Position numbers and translations under genes: made by a program
Shown here: piece after piece, positions 45,035 to 55,115 of the stretch
How the letters are laid out: each line of letters starts with the position of its first letter
Numbering within the stretch: position 1 is the stretch's first letter
NCBI RefSeq assembly: GCF_948329515.1
Contig: NZ_CAOJCN010000001.1
Span: 616,776-680,775 of the forward strand
DNA length: 64,000 bases
DNA from: Cohnella rhizoplanae
GTDB taxonomy: Bacteria; Bacillota; Bacilli; Paenibacillales; Paenibacillaceae
Direction: 5' to 3'
Notes under the pieces: generated by a model
Told to the model about the DNA's origin: nothing
Databases searched by the model: none
What the model saw: the letters and a program-made list of their open reading frames with translations, nothing else

Positions 45035-45063
45035 GTTATCATTCATGGCAAGGGGGAGAACGG

Positions 45064-46344
45064 TTGAATAAGTACACGCTGAAGAACGGCCTGCGCGTGA
45101 TGATCGAGAATATTCCGACCAGCCGGTCGGTAGCGTTCGGCATTTGGGTGAAGACGGGTTCGCGCTACGAGACGCCCGCGGACAACGGAATTTCGCATTT
45201 TATCGAGCATATGCTGTTCAAGGGTACCCGGCGCCATTCGGCGAAGGATATCGCCGACCGCTTCGACGGGATCGGCGGCAATGTCAATGCCTTCACCGCC
45301 AAGGAGTATACCTGTTACTACGCCAAGGTGCTCGACCAGCATTTGCCGATTGCCGTGGATATATTATCGGATATGTTTTTCGAGTCCCAGATGGCCGAGG
45401 AAGAGCTGGTCAAGGAAAAAAACGTCATTCTCGAAGAGATCGCCATGTACGACGATACGCCGGACGACACGGTCCACGACCTGGCCTCGACGGCGGCATT
45501 CGGCGACCACCCGCTCGCTTACTCGATTCTGGGCACCGCCGAACGCCTGCATGCGATGGGGCCAGACGATTTGCGCGAGTACATGTCCCGCCGGTACACG
45601 ATCGAGAATACGGTCGTCAGTCTCGCGGGCAACGTGGACGAGAGCGTGCTTGAGTTGCTTGAACGGCACTTCGGCGGCTTTGCGGCGCATTCCGAAGCGC
45701 CTACGCTCGCCGCGCCCGCCTTTCGTCCGGGTACGCTGTTCCACGGCAAGAAGACCGAACAGAATCATCTCTGCCTGACCTTCCCGGGCTGCCCGATCAA
45801 CGATCCCAAGATGTACGCGATGACGCTGCTGAACAACGCGATCGGCGGCGGGATGAGCTCGCGCCTGTTCCAGGAGATCCGGGAGAAGCGGGGGCTAGCA
45901 TACTCCGTATACTCGTATCATACGAGCTATGCGGACAGCGGACTTTTCACCGTATACGCAGGTACGGCGCCCAAGCAGACGCGCGACGTCTACGACCTGA
46001 CGATGGAGATGCTCGGCGAAGTTCACGCGAACGGACTGAGCGAGGCCGAGGTGAACCGGGGCAAGGAACAGCTCAAGGGCAATCTCATCTTGAGCCTCGA
46101 GAGCACGAGCAGCCGGATGAACCGTCTAGGCAAGAACGAACTGATGCTGGGCCGCCATCTGTCGCTCGACGAGATGATCGAGCGGATCGACGCGGTCACG
46201 ATGGCGGACGTCGAACAGATGATGAACCGCATCATGAGTCAGCCGGCGGCGATCGCGCTCGTCGGATCGCAGGAGGCGGCGTTGTCCGGAATAGGGAGGG
46301 AATTCGTTGTATCCAATCCAGTTGAAGCGGCTGCCGGGGAATGA
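45064..46344 (+). CDS. mlpA: M16-family zinc peptidase (MlpA/YmxG type)
   Basis: 426 residues from TTG at 45064, 5 bases after aagggggag. Inverted zinc site [11 protein letters not shown] (HxxEH) near residue 48, with the distal Glu region ([11 protein letters not shown]). C-terminal half repeats the fold ([26 protein letters not shown]). In B. subtilis this protein lies beside dut/dpa genes and influences protease expression. The end overlaps dut by 38 bases. Confidence 0.93.
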   Translation: MNKYTLKNGLRVMIENIPTSRSVAFGIWVKTGSRYETPADNGISHFIEHMLFKGTRRHSAKDIADRFDGIGGNVNAFTAKEYTCYYAKVLDQHLPIAVDILSDMFFESQMAEEELVKEKNVILEEIAMYDDTPDDTVHDLASTAAFGDHPLAYSILGTAERLHAMGPDDLREYMSRRYTIENTVVSLAGNVDESVLELLERHFGGFAAHSEAPTLAAPAFRPGTLFHGKKTEQNHLCLTFPGCPINDPKMYAMTLLNNAIGGGMSSRLFQEIREKRGLAYSVYSYHTSYADSGLFTVYAGTAPKQTRDVYDLTMEMLGEVHANGLSEAEVNRGKEQLKGNLILSLESTSSRMNRLGKNELMLGRHLSLDEMIERIDAVTMADVEQMMNRIMSQPAAIALVGSQEAALSGIGREFVVSNPVEAAAGE

Positions 46345-46750
46345 AGACGTCCCCCTGCCGCGCCGCATGTCCGAGTGGGCGGCGGGCTTCGATATTCACG
46401 CGGCGGTGGCCGAGCCGGTCGTGCTCGCGCCGGGAGAGCGCGCGCTGATTCCTGCGGGATTCGCGATGGCGATGCCTGCCGAGCTCGAGGCGCAGATCAG
46501 GCCGCGCAGCGGCCTGGCGTTCAAGCACGGCATTACATGCCTGAATTCGCCGGGTACGATCGACGCCGATTACCGTGGCGAGGTCAAGGTATTGCTTGTG
46601 AACCTGGGGCAGCAGCCGTTCGCGATCGAACGGGGCGAGCGCATCGCGCAGATGGTGTTCCAGCGCGTGCCTCAGGTGACCATCGAGGAGACCGGCGAAC
46701 TGCCGGATACGGTGCGGGGCGCTGGCGGCTTCGGCCATACGGGTGTATGA
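46307..46750 (+). CDS. dut: dUTP diphosphatase
   Basis: 147 residues from TTG at 46307 behind agggaggg. All five dUTPase motifs: [39 protein letters not shown] and [10 protein letters not shown]. It removes dUTP and supplies dUMP. The start is inside the 3' end of mlpA, so translation is probably coupled. Confidence 0.95.
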   Translation: MYPIQLKRLPGNEDVPLPRRMSEWAAGFDIHAAVAEPVVLAPGERALIPAGFAMAMPAELEAQIRPRSGLAFKHGITCLNSPGTIDADYRGEVKVLLVNLGQQPFAIERGERIAQMVFQRVPQVTIEETGELPDTVRGAGGFGHTGV

Positions 46751-46755
46751 AAAGG

Positions 46756-46797
46756 AACGTCTTGCCGGGCATTTGCTGCCGGCAGGGCGTTTTTTTG
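46756..46797 (+). terminator. Intrinsic terminator after dut
   Basis: Arms acgtcttgccgg and ccggcagggcgt with G-U pairs, then seven T residues. Confidence 0.88.
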
Positions 46798-46830
46798 CAG
46801 CGAAGAAGTCGAACTCGCCGAACGTATCAG

Positions 46831-46862
46831 ACCGTCAGGGAAGATTTCCCGGACGGTTTTTC
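46831..46862 (+). terminator. Second terminator-like hairpin before dpaA
   Basis: Arms accgtcagggaa and ttcccggacggt with one mismatch (A opposite G region), then five T residues. It follows the dut terminator by about 35 bases. The rest of the gap to 47039 holds no other convincing structure apart from the SigK-like element at 46894-46921. Confidence 0.75.
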
Positions 46863-46893
46863 GTTATTAGGCGAAGGTCCCGGCATGCTCCGC

Positions 46894-46921
46894 ACCCGCC
46901 GGGAGGCGACTGCATACGATG
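46894..46921 (+). promoter_or_regulatory. SigK-like promoter candidate of dpaA
   Basis: AC at 46894-46895, about 17 bases, then CATACGATG (46913-46921), near the SigK -10 pattern CATANNNTA (last base pair TG instead of TA). dpaAB is mother-cell SigK-dependent in B. subtilis. The match is incomplete. Confidence 0.3.
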
Positions 46922-47039
46922 TGCTATGCAAGTCGCGATGCGTGCCGGCCCAGCCGCGATGCCATCGCCCGGGAGGCGTAGCCCTCGGCCGCCCGCGCTG
47001 AGGAAGCCGCCAGGCGCAAGGTCAAAGGAGGGAAAAGCC

Positions 47040-47936
47040 ATGCTTACGGGCGTGCAGATTATCGTTGCCGGAGGGGACGCGCGGCAGCTCGAGGTCATCA
47101 GACGCCTTACCGAAATGGATGCGACGGTAACGCTGATGGGTTTCGAGCGGCTCGATACGCCTTTTTCCGGCGTCACCAAGGCGGAATGGACGCCGGACGC
47201 GCTGCGCGGCGCGGACGCGCTGCTGCTGCCGGTGGCCGGAACGGAAGAGGACGGCGCGATCACGGCGATTTTTACGGATCAGGTACTTAAATTAACGGAC
47301 GATCACGCCGCGGCGCTGCCGAAAACCTGCAAAATTTATACCGGGCTCGCGCGGCCGTATTTGCGCAAGCTCGGAGAGAAGCACCGGCTTACGGTCGTGG
47401 AGCTGTTCGAGCGGGACGACGTGGCCATTTACAACTCGATACCGACGGCGGAAGGCGCCTTGATGATGGCGATTCAGCATACGGACATTACGATTCACGG
47501 GTCGAGATGCATCGTGCTCGGACTCGGCCGGACGGGGATGACGATGGCGCGCGTGCTGCAGGGAATGGGGGCTAGCGTGCTTGTCGGCGTGCGTCGGGAG
47601 GACGCGTTCGCAAGGGCTTACGAGATGGGCTTCGAGCCTTTCTACATGGCCGATTTGGCGCGCCAGGCGGGGAATATTGACTTGATTTTTAATACGATAC
47701 CGAATATGATAGTCACAGCACAAGTGATCTCCAAACTCCCCCTTCGCGCGGTCATTATCGACCTTGCATCCAAGCCCGGCGGCACGGACTTCCGCTTCGC
47801 GGAGAAGCGCGGCATCAAGGCGCTGCTCGCGCCCGGATTGCCCGGCATCGTCGCCCCCAAGACGGCAGGACGCATCATCGCGAACAGTCTGTGCCAGAGC
47901 ATTCTGGACGACCACAAACAGGGGGAAACGCCATGA
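47040..47936 (+). CDS. dpaA: Dipicolinate synthase subunit A (SpoVFA)
   Basis: 298 residues from the ATG behind aaaggagg; the long frame upstream runs through two terminators and is not coding. Conserved start VQIIVAGGDARQLEVIRRL, then NAD-binding GLGRTGMTMARVLQGMGASVLVG and LINTIPNM-like FNTIPNMIVTAQV. With DpaB it oxidises dihydrodipicolinate to dipicolinic acid for the spore core. The stop overlaps dpaB (ATGA). Confidence 0.95.
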   Translation: MLTGVQIIVAGGDARQLEVIRRLTEMDATVTLMGFERLDTPFSGVTKAEWTPDALRGADALLLPVAGTEEDGAITAIFTDQVLKLTDDHAAALPKTCKIYTGLARPYLRKLGEKHRLTVVELFERDDVAIYNSIPTAEGALMMAIQHTDITIHGSRCIVLGLGRTGMTMARVLQGMGASVLVGVRREDAFARAYEMGFEPFYMADLARQAGNIDLIFNTIPNMIVTAQVISKLPLRAVIIDLASKPGGTDFRFAEKRGIKALLAPGLPGIVAPKTAGRIIANSLCQSILDDHKQGETP

Positions 47937-48529
47937 ATTGGCAAGGGATCACTGTCGGGTACGCGTTATCCGGCTCGCACTGCACGCTGCCGGAGATTAT
48001 GCCTCAGATCCAGCGCTTCGTGGATGCCGGAGCGAACGTCGTGCCGGTCGTCAGCCAGACCGTGATGACGACGGACACCCGCTTCGGGGCATCGGCGCAT
48101 TGGAGATCCGAGTTGGCTCGGATGACGGGCAACGAGATCATCAGCACGATCGTGGACGCGGAGCCGCTCGGACCTTCCAAGCGCTTCGACGTGATGATCA
48201 TCGCGCCCTGTACGGGCAACACGACGAGCAAGCTCGCCAACGCCTTGACCGACGGACCCGTGCTGATGGCCGCCAAGGCCCAGATGCGCAACGGCAGGCC
48301 GCTCGTGCTGGCGATCTCCACGAACGACGGCCTCGGCCTTAACGCCGCGAACATCGCCAAGCTGCTCGTCGCGAAGAACATCTACTTCGTGCCCTTCGGC
48401 CAGGATAATCCGGACCAGAAGCCCAACTCGCTCGTCGCCAGGATGGATCTGGCGATCGACACATGCGAGGCTGCGCTCCAGGGCAAGCAGCTTCAGCCGA
48501 TGCTTATCGAACGTTTTTTATATGCTTGA
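47933..48529 (+). CDS. dpaB: Dipicolinate synthase subunit B (SpoVFB)
   Basis: 198 residues, start overlapping dpaA. Flavoprotein-like fold: ITVGYALSGSHCTLPEIMPQ, MIIAPCTGNTTSKLANALTD and ATNDGL-like STNDGLGLNAANIAKLL. Partner of DpaA in dipicolinate synthesis. It is followed by asd, dapG and dapA, which make the precursor. Confidence 0.95.
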   Translation: MNWQGITVGYALSGSHCTLPEIMPQIQRFVDAGANVVPVVSQTVMTTDTRFGASAHWRSELARMTGNEIISTIVDAEPLGPSKRFDVMIIAPCTGNTTSKLANALTDGPVLMAAKAQMRNGRPLVLAISTNDGLGLNAANIAKLLVAKNIYFVPFGQDNPDQKPNSLVARMDLAIDTCEAALQGKQLQPMLIERFLYA

Positions 48530-48577
48530 TTCTATTAAATAGAGATTGTGGTTAGATTAGAGGGGAGAGTCGTCATT

Positions 48578-49618
48578 ATGTCTACGCCTACGTTATTTAA
48601 CGTCGCCGTCGTGGGAGCCACGGGCGCCGTTGGAGAACAGATCCTGAAGCAGCTCGCAGCGCGCAACTTCCCGATCAAGGAACTGAAGCTTCTGTCGTCG
48701 GCGCGCTCCGCCGGGACGAAGATCGAATTCAAAGGCCAAACGTATACGGTGGAAGAAGCGACGCCCGAGAGCTTCAAGGGCGTCGAGATCGCGCTGTTCA
48801 GCGCCGGCGGGGACGTCTCCAAGGCATTGATCCCGCATGCGGTCGAGCACGGCGCCGTGTGCATCGACAATACGAACGCCTATCGCATGGACCCCGAGAC
48901 GCCGCTCGTCGTGCCGGAAGTCAACATCGACAAGGTCGCGGAGCACAAGGGCATCATCGCCAACCCGAACTGCTCGACGATCCAGATGGTGGCCGCACTC
49001 AAGCCGCTGTACGACCGTTACGGCATTTCCCGCATCATCGTCTCGACCTACCAGGCCGTATCGGGCGCAGGCGCGCGCGCGATCGACGAGATGCTCCGCC
49101 AGTCCAAGGAAGTGCTGGCCGGAGGCGACGTCCAACCGGACATTTTGCCTGTCGGTTCGCTGCCCGTGAAGCATCAGATCGCGTTCAACGCGATCCCGCA
49201 GATCGACAAGTTCCAGGACAACGGCTTCACGCTCGAAGAAATGAAGATGATCCGCGAAACGAAGAAGATCATGGACGACGAGGCGCTTGAAGTGACCGCG
49301 ACCTGCGTGCGCATCCCGGTCGTATACGGACACTCCGAATCGGTATACGTCGAGCTCAAGCAGGACTTCGACGTCGCCGAGATCAAGACGCTGCTGTCGG
49401 ATGCGCCGGGCATCGTCCTGCAGGACGATCCGGACAGCCAGCTTTATCCGCTCGCGACCGAAGCGGCGGGCCGCAACGAAGTGTTCGTCGGACGCGTCCG
49501 CCGCGATCTGTCCAACCCGCGCGCGCTTAATCTGTGGATCGTATCCGATAATCTGCTGAAGGGCGCCGCCTGGAACGCGGTTCAGATCGCCGAGCACATC
49601 GCGGCTTCCCGCTCCTGA
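48578..49618 (+). CDS. asd: Aspartate-semialdehyde dehydrogenase
   Basis: 346 residues from the ATG behind aggggag. NADP-binding VAVVGATGAVGEQILKQL, catalytic Cys in IIANPNCSTIQMV, and active-site His region RIPVVYGHSESV. It reduces aspartyl phosphate to semialdehyde, feeding dipicolinate, lysine, threonine and methionine. Normal length. Confidence 0.96.
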   Translation: MSTPTLFNVAVVGATGAVGEQILKQLAARNFPIKELKLLSSARSAGTKIEFKGQTYTVEEATPESFKGVEIALFSAGGDVSKALIPHAVEHGAVCIDNTNAYRMDPETPLVVPEVNIDKVAEHKGIIANPNCSTIQMVAALKPLYDRYGISRIIVSTYQAVSGAGARAIDEMLRQSKEVLAGGDVQPDILPVGSLPVKHQIAFNAIPQIDKFQDNGFTLEEMKMIRETKKIMDDEALEVTATCVRIPVVYGHSESVYVELKQDFDVAEIKTLLSDAPGIVLQDDPDSQLYPLATEAAGRNEVFVGRVRRDLSNPRALNLWIVSDNLLKGAAWNAVQIAEHIAASRS

Positions 49619-49629
49619 CGCATTCAGCG

Positions 49630-49660
49630 CCAGCCCTTCCCGGCAATCGGGGAGGGCTGG
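49630..49660 (+). promoter_or_regulatory. Strong hairpin between asd and dapG
   Basis: Arms ccagcccttccc and ggggagggctgg around a 7-base loop, followed by tctgacgg with no T-run. Not a standard terminator; it may be an mRNA processing or stability element that sets the asd to dapG ratio. It is too short to be a lysine riboswitch. Confidence 0.5.
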
Positions 49661-49743
49661 TCTGACGGTAGCGGTCCTAACCCCCTCCCGGCGGCGCCAT
49701 GACATCGAGGTTCCGACATTACCAGGCGAGGAAGGATGCATGG

Positions 49744-50961
49744 ATGGTTACTGTTCAAAAGTTCGGTGGGACGTCGCTGTCCGACGCTAGCGGTCGGGAG
49801 CACGTCCTCCGTCATATTAGGCGTGAATACGAGGCCGGCGCCGCGCTGGTCGTCGTCGTGTCGGCGATGGGACGCAGAGGCGAGCCGTACGCGACCGATA
49901 CGCTGCTCGACTGGATCGGCTCGAACGGCGGCGGATTGGCGGAACGGGAGAAGGATCTGCTTCTTAGCTGCGGGGAGTTAATATCCGCGGCTACTTTATG
50001 CAGTCTCCTGAACAGTCGCGGATTGCCGAGCGTCGCTCTTACGGGCGGTCAAGCCGGTATCGTCACCGACGACAAATTCGGCGCCGCCAGGATCGTCGAG
50101 GTCCGGACGGAACGCATCGAAGCCTACCTGAAGCAAGGCAAGATCGTCGTCGTGACCGGGTTTCAGGGCGCTACCGCGGACGGAGAGATCACGACGCTCG
50201 GACGCGGCGGCAGCGATACCTCGGCGACGGCGCTCGGCGCCGCGCTGCAGGCGAGCGTGGTCGATATCTATACCGACGTCGACGGCATCCTCACTGCGGA
50301 TCCGCGCATCGTATCCGAAGCCCGCCAGCTGGCGGTCGTCAGCTACGACGAGATCTGCAATATGGCGCACAACGGGGCGAAGGTGATACACCCGAGAGCC
50401 GTCGAGATCGCCATGAAGGCAGGCATACCGGTACGCGTCCGCTCTACCTTCTCGGACGGCGAGGGGACGCTCGTCACACACGCCAACGCGGCAGAGGGAC
50501 ATATCGGCTGGAGCGACCGCACGGTGACCGGATTGGCGCACGTCAAGGGCGTCACGCAGATTTCCATCTCGGCCGAAGGCACGGCGCTGAACCCGCAGCT
50601 GCAGGTATTCCGGGCGATGGCGACCAACGGCATCAGCGTCGACTTCATTAACGTCATGCCGGCCGGCGTGCTCTACACGGTGACCGACGACGACGCGCCG
50701 CAGGCGCTGCGGCTGCTCACGGAGATGGGCTTCGAGCCGCGATACCGCAGCGGCTGCGCCAAGGTGTCCGTCATCGGAGGCGGCATGAACGGGGAGCCGG
50801 GCGTCATGGCCAAGATCGTGGAGGCGCTTGCCTCGCGTCAGATCCCGATCCTGCAGTCCGCGGATTCGAATACGACGATCTGGGTGCTTGTGTCCGAGGC
50901 GGACATGGCCGCCTCGCTGTCGGCGCTGCATTCCGCGTTCGCCCTGCACGCGGTATCGTGA
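49744..50961 (+). CDS. dapG: Aspartate kinase (DapG type)
   Basis: 405 residues from the ATG 9 bases after aggaagga; the frame from 49699 adds unconserved sequence. KFGGTSLSD nucleotide/aspartate site, GFQGATADGEITTLGRGGSDTSA and two C-terminal ACT domains (about 265-400). Context (dpaAB-asd-dapG-dapA) matches the meso-diaminopimelate-regulated kinase I of B. subtilis, which serves the wall and spore. Confidence 0.94.
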   Translation: MVTVQKFGGTSLSDASGREHVLRHIRREYEAGAALVVVVSAMGRRGEPYATDTLLDWIGSNGGGLAEREKDLLLSCGELISAATLCSLLNSRGLPSVALTGGQAGIVTDDKFGAARIVEVRTERIEAYLKQGKIVVVTGFQGATADGEITTLGRGGSDTSATALGAALQASVVDIYTDVDGILTADPRIVSEARQLAVVSYDEICNMAHNGAKVIHPRAVEIAMKAGIPVRVRSTFSDGEGTLVTHANAAEGHIGWSDRTVTGLAHVKGVTQISISAEGTALNPQLQVFRAMATNGISVDFINVMPAGVLYTVTDDDAPQALRLLTEMGFEPRYRSGCAKVSVIGGGMNGEPGVMAKIVEALASRQIPILQSADSNTTIWVLVSEADMAASLSALHSAFALHAVS

Positions 50962-51018
50962 GATAATGATGGTATAGAACGGATCAAGACCGGTATATAG
51001 ACGGAGGAGGAAACGGGT

Positions 51019-51894
51019 ATGGATTTCGGCCGCCTGATTACAGCGATGGTGACCCCATTTAACGAGCAACTGCAGATCGACTGGGAAGCGACCGGACGGC
51101 TCATCGATGAGCTCATCGAGGTACAGAAGTCCGACAGTCTGGTCGTGAACGGCACGACGGGCGAGTCGCCGACGCTGACCGAGGAGGAGAAGCTGGAGCT
51201 GTTCCGCTACGCCGTGCGCCGGGCGGCCGGACGCGCCAAGATCATCGCCGGCACCGGCAGCAACGACACGGCGCACTCCATTCATCTCAGTAAGCTCGCG
51301 GAGGAAGCGGGCGTCGACGGACTGCTGCTCGTCGCTCCTTATTACAATAAGCCTAACCAAGAGGGCCTTTATTTACACTTCCGGGCCATTGCCGAATCCA
51401 CGAAGCTGCCGGTCATCCTTTATAATGTCCCGGGCCGCACCGTCGTTAGTCTGTCCTCGGCTACGACGCTGAGACTTGCGGAGCTGCCTAACGTGGTCGC
51501 GACCAAGGAATGCGCGTCCGTCGAGCAGATAACGGATATCGTCGCCGGCGCGCCGGACGGCTTCCTTGTGTACAGCGGCGACGACGCCATCACCCTTCCG
51601 ACGCTTGCCGTCGGCGGTCACGGCATTATCAGCGTAGCGAGCCATGTCGTCGGAGCGGAGATGAAGGCGCTGATCGACGCGTATCTGGAAGGGCGCACGG
51701 CGGAAGCGGCGAAGCTGAACGCCAAGCTGTATCCGGTTTTCAAGGGCCTGTTCAATTGTCCGCATCCCGTGCCGAATCCCGTCGCGGTCAAGCATGCGCT
51801 CACAATCCGGGGCGTAGCGGTGGGCGGCGTGAGACTGCCGCTAGCGCCTGCAACCGAAGAGGAGCAGGCATTCATCGCAGGGCTTTTCGACTAA
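51019..51894 (+). CDS. dapA: 4-hydroxy-tetrahydrodipicolinate synthase
   Basis: 291 residues; ATG behind acggaggagg. Motifs: VVNGTTGESPTLTEEEK, LLVAPYYNKPNQEG (catalytic Tyr), YNVPGRT and VATKECASVEQ (Lys Schiff base). It condenses pyruvate and aspartate semialdehyde. Normal length; contrast with the catabolic paralog at 23818. Confidence 0.96.
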   Translation: MDFGRLITAMVTPFNEQLQIDWEATGRLIDELIEVQKSDSLVVNGTTGESPTLTEEEKLELFRYAVRRAAGRAKIIAGTGSNDTAHSIHLSKLAEEAGVDGLLLVAPYYNKPNQEGLYLHFRAIAESTKLPVILYNVPGRTVVSLSSATTLRLAELPNVVATKECASVEQITDIVAGAPDGFLVYSGDDAITLPTLAVGGHGIISVASHVVGAEMKALIDAYLEGRTAEAAKLNAKLYPVFKGLFNCPHPVPNPVAVKHALTIRGVAVGGVRLPLAPATEEEQAFIAGLFD

Positions 51895-51938
51895 CCGACT
51901 AGGCAAGCAGGACCCACTCCATAGCCCGAATGAAGCGA

Positions 51939-51963
51939 ACCGATGCCATTGGCATCGGTTTTG
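51939..51963 (+). terminator. Intrinsic terminator after dapA
   Basis: Perfect arms accgatgcc and ggcatcggt with a 3-base loop, followed by tttg. The T-run is short. Confidence 0.78.
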
Positions 51964-52011
51964 CGTTAAATGGAGAAATTAATCGTATTCGGCCGTATTC
52001 ATTAGCCTGAC

Positions 52012-52041
52012 TTGTACGAGTGGATTGGCATCATGTATAAT
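52012..52041 (+). promoter_or_regulatory. SigA-type promoter of rnj
   Basis: TTGTAC (52012-52017), 18-base spacer, TATAAT (52036-52041, perfect -10). The leader to the start is about 80 bases. Confidence 0.68.
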
Positions 52042-52128
52042 GGGGTGGAGTGAATGGGTGCGGCCAAAATTTGCAACTTGACAATTCCATAGATCGGGAT
52101 CGTCGAATTATCGTAGGAGGTACTAGAC

Positions 52129-53808
52129 TTGTCCAAGAAAAACAGCACAGACAAATTATTGATTTACGCCCTGGGCGGCGTCGGCGAGATCGGGAAAAAT
52201 ATGTACGTCGTTCAATACGGAAACGACATCGTCGTCGTCGACGCAGGCCTTAAGTTCCCTGAAGAAGAGATGCTCGGCATCGACGTCGTCATTCCGGACA
52301 TCACGCACCTGCTCGAGAACCGCGAGAAGGTCCGCGGCATTCTCGTCACGCACGGTCACGAGGACCATATCGGCGGCCTGCCGTACGTGCTCAAGCAGTT
52401 GAACGTGCCGCTCTACGCGACGCGGCTCACGACCGGCTTGATCGAGAACAAGCTGAAGGAAGCGGGATTGCTGGGCGATACGAAGCGGATCCTGATCACC
52501 GCGGATTCGGAAGTGCAGATGGGCGCGATCAAGGCGACCTTCTTCCGCACGAATCACAGCATTCCGGACTCGGTCGGCGTATGCCTCGAGACGCCGGAAG
52601 GCATCGTCGTTCATACGGGCGACTTCAAGTTTGACCACACGCCCGTGAATGACCAATACGCGGATCTGCAACGGATGGCGGAGATCGGCAAGCGCGGCGT
52701 GCTCGCGCTGCTGTCCGACAGCACCAATGCGGAGCGCCCCGGATTCACGCCGTCGGAGAGCAATATCGGCAAGGAATTCGAGGAGATCTTCCGCCGCGCC
52801 AAGCAACGCGTCGTCGTCGCGACCTTCGCATCCAACGTTCACCGGATCCAGCAGGTGATCAACGCCGCTGCCGAGACGCGCCGCAAGATGGCGGTCGTCG
52901 GCCGGAGCATGGTCAACGTCGTGACGATCGCGTCGGAGATGGGCTATCTTGAAGTGCCGGAGGGCATGTTCATCGAGCCTGAAGAAGTGAACAAGCTGCC
53001 GGCGGACCGCGTCGTCATCCTGTCCACGGGCAGCCAAGGCGAGCCGATGTCCGCGCTGTCGCGGATGGCGCGTTCGACTCACCGCAAGGTGGACATCCTG
53101 TCCGGCGATACGGTCATCATCTCGGCGACGCCGATCCCAGGCAACGAGAAGTACGTGGGTCGTACGGTTGACGAGCTCATGCGCCTCGGCGCGCACGTCA
53201 TCTACGGGCCTGGTTCCGTATCCGGCGTACACGTATCCGGTCACGGCAGCCAGGAAGAGCTGAAGCTGATGCTCAACCTGATCCGTCCGCAGTACTTTAT
53301 CCCGATTCACGGCGAATACCGGATGCTTCGCCACCATGCGCTTCTCGGCGAATCCGTCGGCATCGAGAAGGAAAATATTTTCCTGTGCGATATCGGCGAC
53401 GTCGTGGAGTTCCAGAACGGTACCGCGCGCAAAGCGGGCAAGATTCCGTCCGGCAACGTCCTGATCGACGGATTGGGCGTCGGCGACGTTGGCAACATCG
53501 TGCTGCGCGATCGCAAGCTGTTATCCCAGGACGGCATTCTGGTCGTCGTCGTCACGCTGTCCAAGCAGGACGGCACCATTCTGTCCGGCCCGGATATCAT
53601 CTCGCGCGGCTTCGTATACGTGCGCGAGTCCGAGGGCTTGCTCGAGGAAGCCAACCGGATCGTGACCGGCACGCTGCACAAGCTGATGAGCGACAACGTC
53701 AACGAATGGGCTTCGCTGAAGACCAACGTAAAGGACGCGCTCGGCCGGTTCCTGTACGAGCAAACGAGAAGAAGACCGATGATCCTGCCGATCATCATGG
53801 AAGTATAA
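52129..53808 (+). CDS. rnjB: Ribonuclease J
   Basis: 559 residues from TTG at 52129, 8 bases after taggagg. Metallo-beta-lactamase core with [10 protein letters not shown] (H75, H77, D79, H80), beta-CASP motifs ([40 protein letters not shown]), [18 protein letters not shown] and a C-terminal domain. It has endo- and 5'-3' exonuclease activity in mRNA decay. The position after dapA fits B. subtilis rnjB, though sequence alone cannot decide J1 from J2. Confidence 0.93.
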   Translation: MSKKNSTDKLLIYALGGVGEIGKNMYVVQYGNDIVVVDAGLKFPEEEMLGIDVVIPDITHLLENREKVRGILVTHGHEDHIGGLPYVLKQLNVPLYATRLTTGLIENKLKEAGLLGDTKRILITADSEVQMGAIKATFFRTNHSIPDSVGVCLETPEGIVVHTGDFKFDHTPVNDQYADLQRMAEIGKRGVLALLSDSTNAERPGFTPSESNIGKEFEEIFRRAKQRVVVATFASNVHRIQQVINAAAETRRKMAVVGRSMVNVVTIASEMGYLEVPEGMFIEPEEVNKLPADRVVILSTGSQGEPMSALSRMARSTHRKVDILSGDTVIISATPIPGNEKYVGRTVDELMRLGAHVIYGPGSVSGVHVSGHGSQEELKLMLNLIRPQYFIPIHGEYRMLRHHALLGESVGIEKENIFLCDIGDVVEFQNGTARKAGKIPSGNVLIDGLGVGDVGNIVLRDRKLLSQDGILVVVVTLSKQDGTILSGPDIISRGFVYVRESEGLLEEANRIVTGTLHKLMSDNVNEWASLKTNVKDALGRFLYEQTRRRPMILPIIMEV

Positions 53809-53840
53809 CAGGCGAGAACACCCCCACACTCCACTCAACG

Positions 53841-53879
53841 ACCGCCAATTTCGGATGTTTTCCGAGATTGGCGGTTTTT
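53841..53879 (+). terminator. Intrinsic terminator after rnj
   Basis: Arms accgccaat-tcgg and ccga-attggcggt with one mismatch (t/g), followed by five T residues. The remaining gap to 54016 shows only the tepA ribosome binding site. Confidence 0.88.
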
Positions 53880-54016
53880 GGCTTTCCTCTCTTGGCATGC
53901 ATCCGCAGAACTTCCCGCAATCGCATAATGTAAGCTCCCGCGCTCATACTATGTCGAGCCGTTGCGGCGCGGCGAATGCGCGCGCAGCGAAGCAGGGACA
54001 GGGAGGAAGTGGCCAG

Positions 54017-54769
54017 ATGACGAACAAACAAGCGCCGGTCGACACGGAGCAGCCCGCGACGCCCGACGAAGCGCGCAAAGGGTCGGTCGCTGCGGATACG
54101 ATCGTTCAGCTGGGTACGCCGAGCGTGCCGGCCGCGGAATCGAACGTGTTTTGCCTCACGATCATCGGACAGGTCGAAGGCCATATGATGCTGCCGCCTC
54201 AGAATAAGACGACCAAATACGAACACGTGATCCCGCAGCTGGTCGCCGCAGAACAGAGTCCCAAGGTCGAGGGCCTCCTCATCGTGCTGAACACGGTCGG
54301 GGGCGACGTGGAAGCGGGACTCGCGATCGCGGAGATGATCTCGTCGCTGTCGAAGCCGAAGGTAGCGGTCGTGCTCGGCGGCGGTCATTCCATCGGCGTT
54401 CCGATCGCGGTGGCGGCGGACCACACGTTTATCGCGGAGAGCGCCACGATGACGATCCATCCGATCCGGATGAACGGTCTCGTGATCGGCGTGCCGCAGA
54501 CGTTCGAATATTTGGATAAAATGCAGGAACGGGTCGTGCGCTTCGTCATCAGGCACAGCAAGGTCGGAGAGGCGAAGTTTAAAGAGCTGATGTTCAAGAC
54601 CGGCGAGCTGGCGCGCGACATCGGCACGACCGTCGTCGGTCCGGATGCGGTGTCGATCGGTCTGATCGACGCCATCGGCGGCATCGGCGAGGCGCTGCGC
54701 GAGCTCAACCGCCGTATCGCGGAGCGCAAACTGGCCTTTGCCGCACCGCAAGGAGGCGAAGTGCAATGA
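54017..54769 (+). CDS. tepA: ClpP-class protease TepA (YmfB)
   Basis: 250 residues from the ATG behind gggaggaag; the longer frame starts inside the terminator. ClpP-like fold: [47 protein letters not shown], catalytic Ser in [12 protein letters not shown] and His in [11 protein letters not shown]. Located between rnj and ylzJ-spoIIIE as in B. subtilis, where it is linked to protein translocation and degradation of spore proteins. The stop overlaps ylzJ by 4 bases. Confidence 0.92.
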   Translation: MTNKQAPVDTEQPATPDEARKGSVAADTIVQLGTPSVPAAESNVFCLTIIGQVEGHMMLPPQNKTTKYEHVIPQLVAAEQSPKVEGLLIVLNTVGGDVEAGLAIAEMISSLSKPKVAVVLGGGHSIGVPIAVAADHTFIAESATMTIHPIRMNGLVIGVPQTFEYLDKMQERVVRFVIRHSKVGEAKFKELMFKTGELARDIGTTVVGPDAVSIGLIDAIGGIGEALRELNRRIAERKLAFAAPQGGEVQ

Positions 54770-55029
54770 CGATCTACACGACGGTCCCGCTGGAGCTCGT
54801 GCTCGAGGGCTGGAGCGCGGGCCAGGAACCGATGATCGAGATCGCGCACGGTCCGCTTCGCATGCTGCTCGCGCCCGTCGCTCCCGGCGTCGGCAAGCTC
54901 GTGCGGCTCGTATCGGCCCCGCTGGACGCGTATCTCCTTCCGGAATTCGAGCCCGGCAGGCTGATCTACTTCGGGACGGCGGAGCAGCAGGAAGTTGTCG
55001 GCGCGGCGTCGATTCAAGGCGGCGAATGA
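54766..55029 (+). CDS. ylzJ: YlzJ-like small protein
   Basis: 87 residues, ATGA overlap with tepA. Opening [15 protein letters not shown] and [20 protein letters not shown] match the YlzJ family that sits between tepA and spoIIIE. No known biochemical role; no membrane segment or signal peptide. Confidence 0.85.
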   Translation: MTIYTTVPLELVLEGWSAGQEPMIEIAHGPLRMLLAPVAPGVGKLVRLVSAPLDAYLLPEFEPGRLIYFGTAEQQEVVGAASIQGGE

Positions 55030-55085
55030 GGACTTTAGACCGCCGCCTCGCCTAGCGCCGGCTCATGCCGCGCTCCGGTAAACTA

Positions 55086-55094
55086 TGGTATAAT
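55086..55094 (+). promoter_or_regulatory. Extended -10 promoter of spoIIIE
   Basis: TGGTATAAT combines a TGN extension with a perfect TATAAT. No good -35 is found 16-18 bases upstream, consistent with an extended -10 promoter. It is about 20 bases before the start region, so the leader is very short. Confidence 0.5.
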
Positions 55095-55115
55095 GGGTGA
55101 CCGGAGGTGACGGAG

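Noticed and set aside
46743..47039. N-terminal extension of dpaA starting at 46743
   Set aside because: It would be translated through two terminators and has no family similarity; the ATG at 47040 has aaaggagg and the conserved DpaA N-terminus.
49630..49660. Lysine riboswitch in front of dapG
   Set aside because: A single short hairpin in a 125-base gap lacks the size and multi-helix layout of an L-box.
53855..54016. N-terminal extension of tepA starting at 53855
   Set aside because: It begins inside the rnj terminator, and the ATG at 54017 follows gggaggaag.
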